Assembly: GCF_000189635.1 (NCBI RefSeq)
Contig: NW_002476229.1
Span: forward strand, 1 to 61,414
Direction of reading: 5' to 3'
DNA: 61,414 nucleotides
From: Tetrahymena thermophila SB210
Lineage: Eukaryota; Ciliophora; Oligohymenophorea; Hymenostomatida; Tetrahymenidae
Shown: positions 26,901 through 38,669 of the stretch, one piece after another
How positions within the stretch are numbered: the stretch's first letter is position 1
Layout of the letters: the number at the start of each line of letters is the position of its first letter
Translations under genes and position numbers: made by a program
Notes under the pieces: model-generated
The model's database searches: none
Told to the model about the DNA's origin: nothing
The model's input: the letters and a program-made list of their open reading frames with translations, nothing else

Positions 26901-27670
26901 CTGAATAGTTTCAGCTGCATTCATAATTTGACTTATTGTTTGGTTGTCTATAGAACAATATTCTATGTAAATATATTTCAAGTACTTGTGGTGACTTAGA
27001 CAATCTTGAAGTATACAAGCTCCATCATATCCAATATTGTTGTTAATAATTTTCAACTTTTACATTTTGCACTGCTTACTTTTAATCAAGCTACTTAAGA
27101 TTGATAACATATTTGTACTTAAGTTGCAATTGTTCATCGATAGCTCAATCAGCTTGTCTTTCTATTTATTATTTTTGTGAATTTGTTTTGTTATTTATTG
27201 AAGAAAAAAATTCTACTATTAAAGATTCTATGACCTGAAAGTGATTTTGACCTAAATCGAAATTCTTTGCTCTTAAACTGACATAAAATTTATTCATTCT
27301 GATGACCTCGCATATAATTCTAAACATTTCAATTCCTATTTCTCTATCGAGCTCTATTTCTACCCAATTTTTTTCTCTTATTTTCATATTCTAAAATATT
27401 AAGATCTTATCTATTTATTGTCCTCGCTCCTAATAACGCATTTTATAACAAAAAAGGGTTAATTTATAAGCCAAAGAAAAGCAAATACTTTATTTATTTA
27501 AAATATTATCTAATTACCTAACATAGCTGAATATAAGTTTGATGTAATTTTTCTGATGACTAAAGAACACTATTATCTTTAGCAATATCCTATTATCTAT
27601 TTACCTAAGCACTAGCAGATGACTGCAAAGAACTTAGTGCAAAAGTATTATTTCCTTGAGAGAAATGCAT
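20996..27670 (-). CDS. Large LRR (ribonuclease-inhibitor-type) plus coiled-coil/Gln-rich protein (1709 aa)
   Basis: Eleven-exon hand model, all GT..AG and phase-consistent: 27518..27670, 27217..27429, 26767..27161, 26605..26695, 25855..26352, 25721..25799, 23811..25439, 22853..23523, 22561..22722, 21414..22358, 20996..21289 (5130 nt). After a short N-terminus (MHFSQGNNTFALSS), residues about 70-755 form RI-type LRRs (for example LKSLDLSNNYITDNGAI, SLNLSFNELTDVGA). The LRR part then runs in the same frame, without a stop, into a Gln/Asn/Ser-rich tail with short coiled-coil segments (about 756-1709). Unlike the tandem-exon arrays elsewhere here, its exons are uneven and its repeats diverged. 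RI-type LRRs bind proteins; partner unknown. The small exons 25721..25799 and 26605..26695 rest on splice and frame fit alone. The true start could lie upstream, as the frame stays open. Confidence 0.78.
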
Positions 27671-29271
27671 CTGGATTAGTCTTAAAATTTGAAAATACCT
27701 TCCTACTAATAAATTATTTTGTATAACCTAACAATTTTTAGTGCGTTTCTAGAGTTTTTTACTATATTTTGGGATTATTTATTAATAATAATAAAAATTT
27801 TTGGCTGAATTTTTGCTCTATGCAGTAAATTTACTTAGTTTAATTATTTATAACGAACTCTTAGAATTTGATTAAATTTGAAGCGAGAATATTTATTTTC
27901 ATTTAAAAATTATTAACAGAATAAATTTTAATAAATGCTTGTTATAATAGCTGAAAATTATAGTTGTTAAAATTTATCATCAACTATTTATTTATTTATT
28001 TTAACATCTTTTTTTACCTTTTTTCATATTTTATTTATTCTATTATATATAACTAACTAAAAAGGTTTTTCAAATATATTCATAAAAATATTTTAACGAA
28101 AAAACAGAGCATTAATATTTTTTAACTAAATTTTATTTACATATGAATGAGCAAGCATACTTTCATTTATTTTATATCTATTTTAATACGCTTCCTCTTT
28201 ATAAAAGTAGTATAATAGCTAAAAACTAATTTCTTTAAAATATATTCTCTTGAATTCTTAATAAAAACTATTTTTAAAAAGAAAAATACTTTTTATTATT
28301 CTTGTTCTTTTTTTTTTATTTATTTAAATATTTTTATTCTCAATTTATTCTATTATAAATAACTAAAAATATTTAAAAATATTTTTCATTAATATTTATT
28401 TATATTTTATAAAAAAAGCTTTTAGTAAAATTTCATTTACAGATCAATTAATAAATTACAATTTAATTTTTTAAATACTTAGTATTTGAGAATTAATAAA
28501 ATACAAAAAATAATCTTTGTTTTAACATTGTATTGAATTTTATATTACAATTTACAATAAACAAAACATAATTTTTACATTTTTTAGTAAGAATATATTT
28601 CATCAATATTTTACCAAAATAAATAGGCTAACAAATTTTTAATTAATTATTATACTTTCGCCTTCTAGTAAGTCTTTAAAATAAATAAAAATTATTAGCT
28701 ACTTGTTGATACTTATATTTTTTAACTTTAATTCCAAATCTTCAAAAAAATAATTTAGCGAACATGCTACAAACTATATAAATTTGTAAAGATAGAATAT
28801 ATATATATAAATAATTTATTAAATATATTGATTAAAAATGAAAATAATTTTGAACAAGGATAAATAAAATATTTTAATTTATTTATAAAATTGAGAAAAT
28901 TAGAAAAAATTATATGTTTAAAATAAATCATTTAAAATATAAAGTGATTATAATTCATCGAATGTAAATGAAAAGTTAAAATATTATTAATCAATTAAAA
29001 ATAATTTAAAAAATTCTAAGGTTTTCATTTAATAAGAAATAAATTTGAAAGAAAGAACAAAATATTTATCAAAAATTTTACTCTATTTAAATTTAATACG
29101 TTTTTTTAGAAATATTGAATTTTTGATGAATTGATATTACTTACTATAATTAACTAAATTGCATTTTTATTTATTTAGCTTGCTAATTAATAATCAAGTT
29201 TAAATTTAATACATTCCTTTATTTTTAATTTGATTTTTTGTTTGTTTGTTTACTTAATGTTTTTAAATAGC
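27671..29271. other. Intergenic, very AT-rich
   Basis: 1.6 kb with almost no GC. No exon-like segment, RNA gene or ordered repeat recognised on either strand. Confidence 0.55.
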
Positions 29272-29781
29272 TCATTATGTGTTATTGAAAAAGTCGTATC
29301 TGTTGTATTTTTAAACATTTTTTCTTAAAAATATATTTTAATTAAGGTTTTGTCTTTGGTTTTATTCTACTTGTTGCTATAACTATATCGAAGATTCATC
29401 TTACTACATTTATTATTATTCGTTTTACTATGATTCTAAAAAATCTGGATCTTTAAATCCTCTAGGAGGAATTCCTGTTTAAGGATCAGTTCCTTTAGGG
29501 CGTCTAAATAGAAGAATATAAGGTTCAGGCTTATGTGAGTCATAATGCACCCATCCTTTAAATTTATAATGAAAATGCTTTTTATTATAATTTTTTGAAT
29601 GGCAAATAATATTACCTCTACTTTGCTATATTCCCATCATTCTCCACTAACTTTCTGTCAAAACTTTTTAATCTCTTGGCATAGTTTTAAATATCTGCTT
29701 TGGAAGGATAACGTGTCTATATTCATAATAATCATCATAGTATTTTTCTCCGTATTAAATCTCATTTGGAAACCTAGGCAT
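29272..29781 (-). CDS. CKS1: Cyclin-dependent kinase regulatory subunit, Cks1 homologue (149 aa)
   Basis: Two exons: 29616..29781 and 29272..29555, 60-nt intron. Starts [20 protein letters not shown] and shows the full Cks signature: YRHVILPK, the [19 protein letters not shown] segment and ILLFRRP. The hinge motif HKPEP and the phosphate-binding basic residues are present. Cks proteins bind Cdk1 and phosphorylated substrates to drive multisite phosphorylation in the cell cycle. The intron splits the codon for Gly in SRGW, which fixes the junction. The C-terminal about 50 residues are Gln-rich with most glutamines as TAA/TAG; a Gln-rich tail is also known in yeast Cks1. The gene is compact and complete, with TGA stop at 29272-29274. 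Confidence 0.95.
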
Positions 29782-30481
29782 CTTATCTATTTTTATTTAT
29801 TTATTTATTTATTTATTTGCGTGTTTAGCTTTCCTAAAAATATTTGATTGTTTTCTTCTATTAAAAAATTGTATTACTATAAGAAGAGTTGATTATTTTT
29901 TTTGAACTGATCTATATTATAAAAAATAAGCAAAAAAATTAATGAATGAATAATCCCTCAAATCTTTATTAAAAAAATAGATCAAAATTCCTTTTTAGAT
30001 GTTTAAATTGGTTTTTAAATAGATTCATTTAAAAATATAAAGTATAGATAGATTATTCATTTATATAATTAATTTCTTCAATCTAATTTTAATGTTTTTT
30101 ATATTCTTTTTTGCAATAATTAGTTTATTTAATATACCAAAAATAATTAAATTATCTATTTAATTAAATATTTTAAAAATAAAAATAATTTTTTTATTAA
30201 ATTTCTAATTTTTTTATATAAATTAAAAACTAAAATTGAGAATTTTTTTTGCTTTGAGGTATATTTAAATCATAATTTATAGAAAATAATTTATGATACA
30301 AAATATATTATATAATTTAAGTATGATTGAGTTTTTTATTTGTCTGATTGAAGAAATTTTAAATTTCTTTCATATTTATTAATTTGATATTAATTTTTTA
30401 ATTTTATAATAATTTAATATTTTAGTGGTAAACATTTTTTATTTTGTTTAAGCCTTTTTGAAAATTGTAATTTTTTTTAAT
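29782..30481. other. Intergenic, AT-rich
   Basis: 0.7 kb between the Cks1 start and the end of the next minus-strand gene; should contain the Cks1 promoter. No motif can be named. Confidence 0.55.
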
Positions 30482-32284
30482 TCAAATATAAATGATTTTT
30501 TCTTCAGATAAATAGCTATTTTCAATTTAGAGATTAATCTATCCTTGTTCAGTAAAATTTCCTAAATAACAAAATAAAATATCATTTTAGAAACATTTCT
30601 TTTGTTTTCAAATAATTTACTAGGCCAATACTAAGCTGATGATATATCTTTAGGTAGTAAACCCATTCTCTTATAGGCTGCAGCTATTAATTCAGAACAG
30701 AAATATGTTCTGCCTTCTTCCGATTCAATTTAGTTAACAAAGCTTTTTTTTTTAAATAATTTTGACAAACTTAGCTCATAGCTTTTACCTGCAGCTGATT
30801 TAACGAACTTCTCAAGGTTGTCTATCATAGGATTTGTTCTTTCACAATGGAGTTTTCTAAACACAATGCTTTTTGTTTTTTAAAGAAAATTTAAAAATAT
30901 TTATCATAACAAAATTTCCTTACAATTTATAAAAATCTCTCCAATTATAATTTTTAAATTTGTCCCAACTGTATAAAGAGACACCATGATTTTATCCAGC
31001 TTCAAAGAAAAATATTTAGTCGTTAGCTCCTCTTAAAATTAAAGCTACGTGATCATATTCGCTAAAACTGACAACTCTAGTAATTTTTGAACCAAAAGAT
31101 TTTCCAACAAAAAAAACTAAATCTAACGAATCAGCATCAGAAAGAAATTCTTATTCAGTAATAAATACTTTCTAAATTAAAAATTTAAACATTAAAAAAT
31201 AAATAAATAAATAAAGATTGAATTATCATATTTACTTTCTAAAAATTATCAATCAAAGAGTATTCTGGTTTTAAATTGATTTAATCTAATTAAACAAGTA
31301 TTTGATAATTGAGATCTTTGAACCAATTTTGAATTTCATTAGAATCTTGATGATAAAAATCATATTCCAGCAAATTAGGAGTTAGAATCTGCACTCTCAA
31401 AAAGAGGGCTTTCCCTTGTGGATTATAGACTATCTTATATTTAAAATGATTGATTAAAAATTATTAAAAAATATATTCAAAAGATGTAATTAAAGAAAGC
31501 AAATTTTTTAAGACTTTGAATACATAATGAATGACTTGCATAATTATTAAATATATTTTATTTGAATTAAATAATGTCTTTTTCGTTCTTTCATGTAATA
31601 GGTAAAATAAGGATGAATTACTTTAACTGAAGAAGGGAAAATATCAAATCTGATGCAAATAATAATCTCTTTAGACTCTTTTGTATTTTTAACAGTAAAT
31701 TGTTTATTTTCTACTTAGCAATAAACATCCTATTTTTTATATTTAAGTTAGCCTTCTCTTTCAAAACAGCATCTCAAGGCTGATATTATAACAATATTTT
31801 AAAAGTTTAGATAAATCTTGATATAATTTACGTACGCTTAAATAGTTTTTTATTTGTTTTTGGAAAAGACCTTATGAATGTGCTCTATAATTGCTCTATT
31901 TAATAAAAAGTTTATTATCAGTCTTAGTTTATTTTTTGATTAGTTAGTAATACCTTAAGCGACATTTCTTTAATTGAAAACAGAGGTATTATTATTCTTT
32001 TTAAGCTAAGGAGGATATATAAAAATGATTTTCTCTTAGGTTTCAATTGAGTAGTCATTAAAATTATCTAATTGTATGCTTTGATCAGCTGTTTCCAATC
32101 CATTTTGCTACTTATAAAGTAAATAACAATCAGTAAGTAATATAATTACTCAAAAAATGTAAATGAATACTTAATCCTCATAATCAAAAAAAGAAGAGCT
32201 ATCATTTTCATCAAAATCAAATTATTTCATAGGAATATCTTTCTCGATGTATCCTTTCCTAAATTTTTACAACTCGCAGCTCAT
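30482..32284 (-). CDS. PH-like domain plus permuted papain-like (YiiX/NlpC-P60 type) cysteine peptidase homologue (458 aa)
   Basis: Six exons: 32171..32284, 31622..32110, 31236..31433, 30924..31171, 30621..30868, 30482..30561. Residues about 140-250 look like a PH domain: it opens REGQLKYKK and closes with the typical W in NEIQNWFKDL. Residues about 268-458 match the circularly permuted papain-like family (YiiX/DUF830): His308 in EYDHVALIL, then FEAGQNHGVSLYSW, VFRKLHC, and Cys407 in TYFCSELIAAAYKRMGLL, followed by YWPRNF. In permuted enzymes the catalytic His precedes the Cys, as here, so activity is plausible. PH domains bring proteins to phosphoinositide membranes; a membrane-associated amidase or protease is inferred. 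The start (MSCELQKF) is the only ATG in frame; an extra 5' exon near 32480 is possible. Confidence 0.82.
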
Positions 32285-34134
32285 TTCTTAAATAATTTCA
32301 ATTTATAATGATTTATTTATGCTAAGCTTTAATATTACTTAACTCTAATATAATTTCTTAATTAAAAAAAATAGGGGTAAATTATTATTTTATAAACAAT
32401 TAATTAGAATTTGCTTGGTCTTTGTTTTCAGTTTAGAATTGTGCTAACCTAAATTTTACTTAATCTTCTATTTAATTAGTTAGAAAAATTCATTTTATTC
32501 TACTTAAAACAATATATATATTCAAATCAATAGGTCCTGATAACTCTAAAATATGTTTGATAATTAAATTTAGTGTATAATTACAATTTTATTTCTAAAT
32601 TTTTTAAGTTATTTGAAAATAAATCTTATTTTAAATATAAATTATACAATTTTAATATAAAATAATTAAGCAATAATCAAAAGAAAGAATTGGAAAAAGA
32701 AATTTAATATTTCTTAAATACTGTTAATGCTCTTTAATTAAGGCATTTTTTTCTTAAATTATTTGTTTTTTCAATTATGGTGTGGCACTTATTTTTGGGC
32801 AAAAAAGATACTTAGGGAATGCCTTAATTAATGAAAATTTACAGTATTTAGTAAAATTTCATTTAAATTTTAATGAAATGAATCATAAAAAAGTGAATGA
32901 TAATAAATTAAAAATAATTATTAAATAGATTATTTCTATTTAATTTGATTTCTGATTAAAATTTATTTATATGATTGCTATTTTATTGCTAGAATGTATT
33001 AAAAAAGTATTAAATAATAGTTTATTAGCTAATAATATTTTTTATTTTAAAAACTTACTTAGGAAAAGAGTAATATTTAATTAATATTATTATAAATTTG
33101 ATAATACTTAATTAGAAAAAGATATTTTGAAGCCAATTTTTATTCTAATTATTATATAATTTGAATATATTAATTAGAAAATATCTTTGAAAAATACTTT
33201 TTATTATTAGTTAATAATTCTAAGCAACCGATTTACATTTTAAGTAGGGTTTTTATTAAGAAATAAAAAAGTTCAAAAAAAATTTAAAGAATAATCAATT
33301 AATTTGATATGCAAGTATAATAAAATTTTTTTAGAGATGAGAATGAAAGAGTCAGATTATATATTTGTTAGTATATAAATTGATTTGTTAGTAAATGCTT
33401 ATTAAAAGAATAAAAGAAAATTTAATTACAAACTGTTTGTTTGAGAAATTCAAAATCTTTAAAAACTCAAAAAAAAAAAATAGACTAAATTTTTAAATTA
33501 AAAAAAATAGCTGGTATTATGAATAAACAAAATGAATATCAAAGAGAAGATGGTTTAAATATGTGATTTTTTTGTTTTTTTTTGTATTTTTTGATTTTGG
33601 AATGCATGGAATGATAAAAAGATAAACAACATTCAAAATATAATAAATTAAATATTTTTGATAGATATTTTAATAATGAATAATAAAAAAGTTGATTAAG
33701 AAATTGAATAGGTTTGATTAAAACACAATTAATATAATAGCAGTAAAAAAAGAGACAGACAACTAACTAGTTATTTTCATAAACTATTAAAATAAAAGAG
33801 AGTATCTAGGATTTAATTAACTGCAAAATAATTTCATAGATTCTATCTTTGATTATTTATTACTAAACATTTCAGCTAGCTAGTTTGTACGCTTCTTTGC
33901 AAGTTAGTCAATTCATTCTATCTTTTGTTCTAGAGAGCTACTTACTTACTTATTTATTGATATCGCTTTGAACATTGATCATTAATTAATTATTAAAAAT
34001 ATAGCATTCATTAATTAGATAGCAGATAGCAAGGAGTTAGTTATTCAATCAACCAATAAATAAATAGAATACACTTTAAACTTAATATCTTAATAGAGTT
34101 TCAATTAATTTAATTTTATAGCATTTCAATAATT
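32285..34134. other. Intergenic, with one small inverted repeat
   Basis: 1.85 kb. Apart from the inverted repeat at 32716-32850 (separate entry) the region is AT-rich with no coding or RNA gene recognised. It contains the promoters of the flanking divergent genes. Confidence 0.55.
32716..32850. repeat. Short inverted repeat, possible hairpin or MITE
   Basis: Arms 32716-32749 and 32817-32850. Their outer ends (TAAATACTGT against ACAGTATTTA) and inner ends (AATTAAGGCATT against AATGCCTTAATT) are perfectly complementary; the middles differ. The 67-bp spacer is relatively GC-rich for this region (GGTGTGGCAC, TTTTTGGGC). It could be a miniature transposable element or a structured RNA. Confidence 0.5.
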
Positions 34135-37100
34135 ATGGATAGAAAAGAGCAACTTTCTAAAATTTTACAAAGCACGGAGTTTAAAAATTTTTAAATAACT
34201 TAAGTAGCTAAATAAGATGAACAACACGTTTAGAATTCAAATTTATAATATAACTAGGCTTTTTTATTATAGAACATGTAGCTTTAATAGTAAATGAAGC
34301 AATAGATTGCGATGATAAATAATGCAAATGCTATTAAATCCTATAATAATTAGCCAGTTCCTTAGTTTAACAAAGAAATTAATTCTTCAAAAGAGCTCAT
34401 TCCCTCATATTTCAATAATATTAGTAACAATAATCATATAAATAATATTAACAATAGCTACTCGATCAAAGACCAAAGTAATAAAGTAGCAGCAAATTTA
34501 GTTAATTCGTTTAACAAATTAAACACTTAAGTTAATGATAGTTAGTAATAGCAATAGGGGTATATCAATTAAAGTTAACGAGATTTAAGAAGCATCAGCA
34601 GAGAAAAAGAATAAAATAGAAAATAACCCAATTCAAATTCGCCAAAAAAAGAAAACTACTAGCATATGTAAAAAATAGATTAAAAAGGTTTTCAAAAGCA
34701 ACAGTTTCAGTAACCAAATGAGATGTTATAGAATTTACAAAATTATAATGAATACTGCAACGCTCCTTAGCAATAATTTTCTACTTAAAATTTTTAAAAC
34801 TAAAATAAGTAGTCTTATTTATTGGCTGAACAAATTTAAAAAAGCAAAAATTTTGAACAAAATTCAAATCTGAATGCAAGCTGTAATTTAAAAGAAGAAT
34901 TCAATAACATTTAATCTACTGACAGAGATTAAAAAAATACAAATGGAAATATTCACCAACTCAATGAATAGCCTCAATAAAACCCACAAATTAAAGAAAG
35001 TTTCAAGGTAGAAATCGAGAGAAGATACCAAAAATCAGAAATAAACTAAATTTATAGGTTTCCGAAAGATTCAAATTGTTCTACTGATAGCGAATCTTCT
35101 TTAGTGTCTTTGATAAATGTAGAAACTTACAATTTAAACGAATAAAACACTCCCAAACCTTTGTAGTAGCTAAACATACACACAATTAGGTCAGCTAATT
35201 AATCTCAGCAGTAAAATAATCAATCAGTTTAAATGCAAAATCAGTATCTAAACAACATGCAATAATCTGAAATGCAAACGAATTCATCAAATTAACAAAA
35301 GTAGTAATTCAACCAACAACAAATGTAAAAGCAATAAAATCTGTAATAAATTTCTTAATAATAATAAAATACATTGCAATAATAAAAATCTCACCAATAA
35401 TTCTAATAACAGCAATAATAAAATTAATCCTAGCAGAGAAACATGAAAGTTTGTTTATCCTAAAGAAATTTAAATAATTAAATTAAAAATAATAATTACA
35501 TAAATACTTCTACTTCTTTCATAGCTCAAAATGCTAACAATAGCAACCAAAATATTAATCTAACTAGCTCTAATAACATTAGTAACGTGCCTTAAAATCA
35601 TGCTATTATCTAAGACTTTGGTTTTATTAAACAGTAGCAACATCCTCCTATATCAGCCTCAAGCAATAGCCAAAGCAAATTGAAAGTTTAATAAAATTAA
35701 CAAATTAACAAGCAAACAATGTAAAATAATAATAATAATAATTTAAATAATTCCAATACAACCAGTAAGACATTAAAAAAGAATGACCAAACTAAAAGTT
35801 TCTCTGATTTAAGAGCAAGCAACTAAAATTCTAATTTAAATTCCAATAATTTTATTTAACCTTAGTTCTAATAAAATTTTTAAAGCTCTAGTCTTGGGAG
35901 AGTTTCTAATACAAATAACATTAATGTTAATAATAACAATATCAATCCTGTTTTAAATCAACAAAATTAGATTTCGCTGTAATAAAGTTAACAATAATTG
36001 TTATAACAACCAACTATCGAATAGAAGAGCACTCAAATTTAGCAGTTTTTATAGATTTTGCAGACATAGAACAGCTAAAGCAATCTAAGCAAGCCAAATA
36101 GTGCTAATTAGTTCGACAATCAGAACAAAAGCATCAACTAATCATAATAGGTGGCCTCTAACAATTATTATCTGACAGAAAGATGGAAAAAAGATAGCAA
36201 TTCATAGCTACAGAAGAACAATTTTAATAATATTTAGAGCTGCTGCAACACTTTGATAAACAATCTCACCCTCAGCAATAAGTAAGATTTTATATTTATT
36301 TTAAACTTATTTCTTATTAAAATTATTTCAATTAGATAATAGGATAGCAAATTATTAGATGTTCAATTAGAAAGTAGTCAGAATAACGACTAATTTTTAA
36401 ATGTTAATTAGTTATTAGAAAAATCAGGATATCAAACTTTTGCTAATGTTCCTGGGATGCCTTAAGTTAATATCAACAATTCTATAAATGCAGTTACTTT
36501 GATTGCATCGAATAATGTTTCTACCAAGAATGTAAACCAATCACAGTTTATGAGCAATAACAATTTCAAATAGAATAGCGATTAGTCTTTTGCAAATAAT
36601 TAAAAATTAAATCATGACAACAAAAAAGGTAAGGTTGAATTGCTATAGGATTCAATTCCCTAATTCAATCTAACAATGAACACCTAGTAAGAGTAAACAA
36701 TAACGTCTTCATCCTCGAAAAATTAAAATTATGAAAACAGATCAAGGATACAGTAAGATATTGAGTTACAAAATAGAATCATGAAAATGAGATAAAATTT
36801 AGATGAAAAATTAAGATAAAGCACAAGCAGAAGCAACGAAAAAAGAACGATTCCTCAATAACAAAAAACAACATCAAATGATATAATTCAAAAGCTTAAA
36901 ACAATTATTTAGCAAAATGATATGATGGGAAATCCTAGTTCGTTATCTTCTAGAAATACTTAGAGAAAAGACAAATATGATACATCTAAAAGTTTCGAAA
37001 CAAAAAAAGCAAATAATACAAATAATTTATATACCAACGTTAATATCAGTGTAAACAACAATAGCTCTTAATAAATACAAAATTTAAAATAATTTAGAGA

Positions 37101-38070
37101 ACAGTAATCGTCTTTGAAAAATAACAATCAAAACAACAGCAATAATTGCACATCTTCAAAGTAATTGGATAGAAATTCTTCTGCTAAATAACTTACTAAT
37201 AAATCGTAAAGCAAGGAAAAATTACAAAGCAACTCTAAACCCCAGCATTTGCTAACTTAAAACTCTTAAAATAACTTATTACAACATTCTAACAACAAAA
37301 TCACTGCCAATCTGCCCCACACACCTCAATCATAGGCTAATAAGTAGATTTCAGCTCTTCTCAGCTAAAAATAAGGTTCTAACAATTCAAGTTCTAAACT
37401 CAACCAAAGTTCTTCCAATAAACAGAATAATTCACTCTCAAAAGTTAAACAGCAAAATATAACGAAAACTCAATAAGCAGTAATAAGTAATTAAACAAAT
37501 AACACTAGCAATATTAGTTCAAGCAATTTCAACAATGGAACTACGACTGTTGCAACAACTACAACAACTGCTTCTAACACAAACTCAACAATAAACCCTT
37601 AAAACAATATATTTTCTATAAGCAACAATACTAACACTATTTAGAAGACTCCTTCATAATAACAAGGATTAACATAACAAGTATAGAACGCTATTGCTGG
37701 TTTGAAAATGAACCAAAATATATTAAAAGATTAATAAACTTAATCCATAATTAACTAAGTCATTTAAAAATAATAAGAGTAAATGCAGTAAAACAAAATG
37801 AACTCATATAAAAGTAGTGGCAGTTTGCTAAAAAATTATAGTAACAGTAATCTTTAAGTTCAAACTTCAAGAAATCAACCAAAAACCAATATAAGAGATG
37901 TAAGAATTAAATTGCAAGAGCAACCGGCAAACAACAACTGCTAAACAGATATTTATACTGGCAATACAAATAACGTCAATAACTCCTAAAGTAATAACAA
38001 TGCAAACAACAATAATCAAAGAGGGAAAATGAAAAACTTTTCTTTTATTTTCATGAAAAACATACACTGA
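34135..38070 (+). CDS. Very Gln/Asn-rich low-complexity protein (1293 aa)
   Basis: Two exons, 34135..36281 and 36336..38070, separated by a 54-nt intron whose phase (2) is consistent; TGA at 38068-38070. Starts MDRKEQLSKILQSTEFKNFQ. Composition is dominated by Gln, Asn and Ser from end to end, with poly-Gln and poly-Asn tracts. Only a few charged islands occur (VEIERRYQKSEINQIYRFP, LTERWKKDSN, IELQNRIMKMRQNLDEKLR), the last being a short coiled coil. No globular domain recognised. Proteins of this make-up are common in ciliates and can be prion-like or RNA-granule scaffolds in other eukaryotes; that role is speculation. Gln is almost always TAA/TAG, so standard-code translation would shatter it. 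Confidence 0.8.
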
Positions 38071-38669
38071 AATTGAAAAAATTTATATCATGAATATCAA
38101 TAAATAAATAAATCATTATTATCTATAAAATAAAACTAATAAATTAATAAATAATTGTTTAAATTATATAAAATAATCAAGATCTACCTATTTATATATT
38201 GTTATCATTTCATACAATTTATTACAAGTGTTCATAATATATAATTTTCAAAGATATATAATAAAGAGTTATTAATAACTATTTATAGTGTTTTTTTAAA
38301 AAAACTAAAGTTATTTAGCAAAAATTTTTGTTAAAAAATAAAAATGATTATATTTAATAATATTTTTTTTAAAAGATTTACAATAGGACAAATATTTTCA
38401 ACATATATTTATTTATTATTAAATAATTACAATTTAATAATAATAAGTCAACATTTGTATCAATCACTCTTGCTTATTAGTATTTACAGAAATTTGCAAG
38501 TTGATGGTAACTAGTTTATGATCATACATAATTAAAAAAGTAATTAGTGTATTTTGGTAATCTATTTATTCGTGAATATTAAAATTAATACTTTTTCTTA
38601 AAAGTAAAAAGATTAAAACAGAAATTTAGTTTGTTTGAGGTTGAACGAATAATACAAAATAATATAGAA
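38071..38669. other. Intergenic, AT-rich
   Basis: 0.6 kb between two plus-strand genes; presumably 3' UTR and the next promoter. Nothing specific recognised. Confidence 0.55.

Noticed and set aside
29640..29780. Reading the strand around 29640-29780 as the C-terminus of the PH/peptidase gene
   Set aside because: Another frame gives an unmistakable Cks1 signature with its own ATG and TGA, so this is a separate gene.
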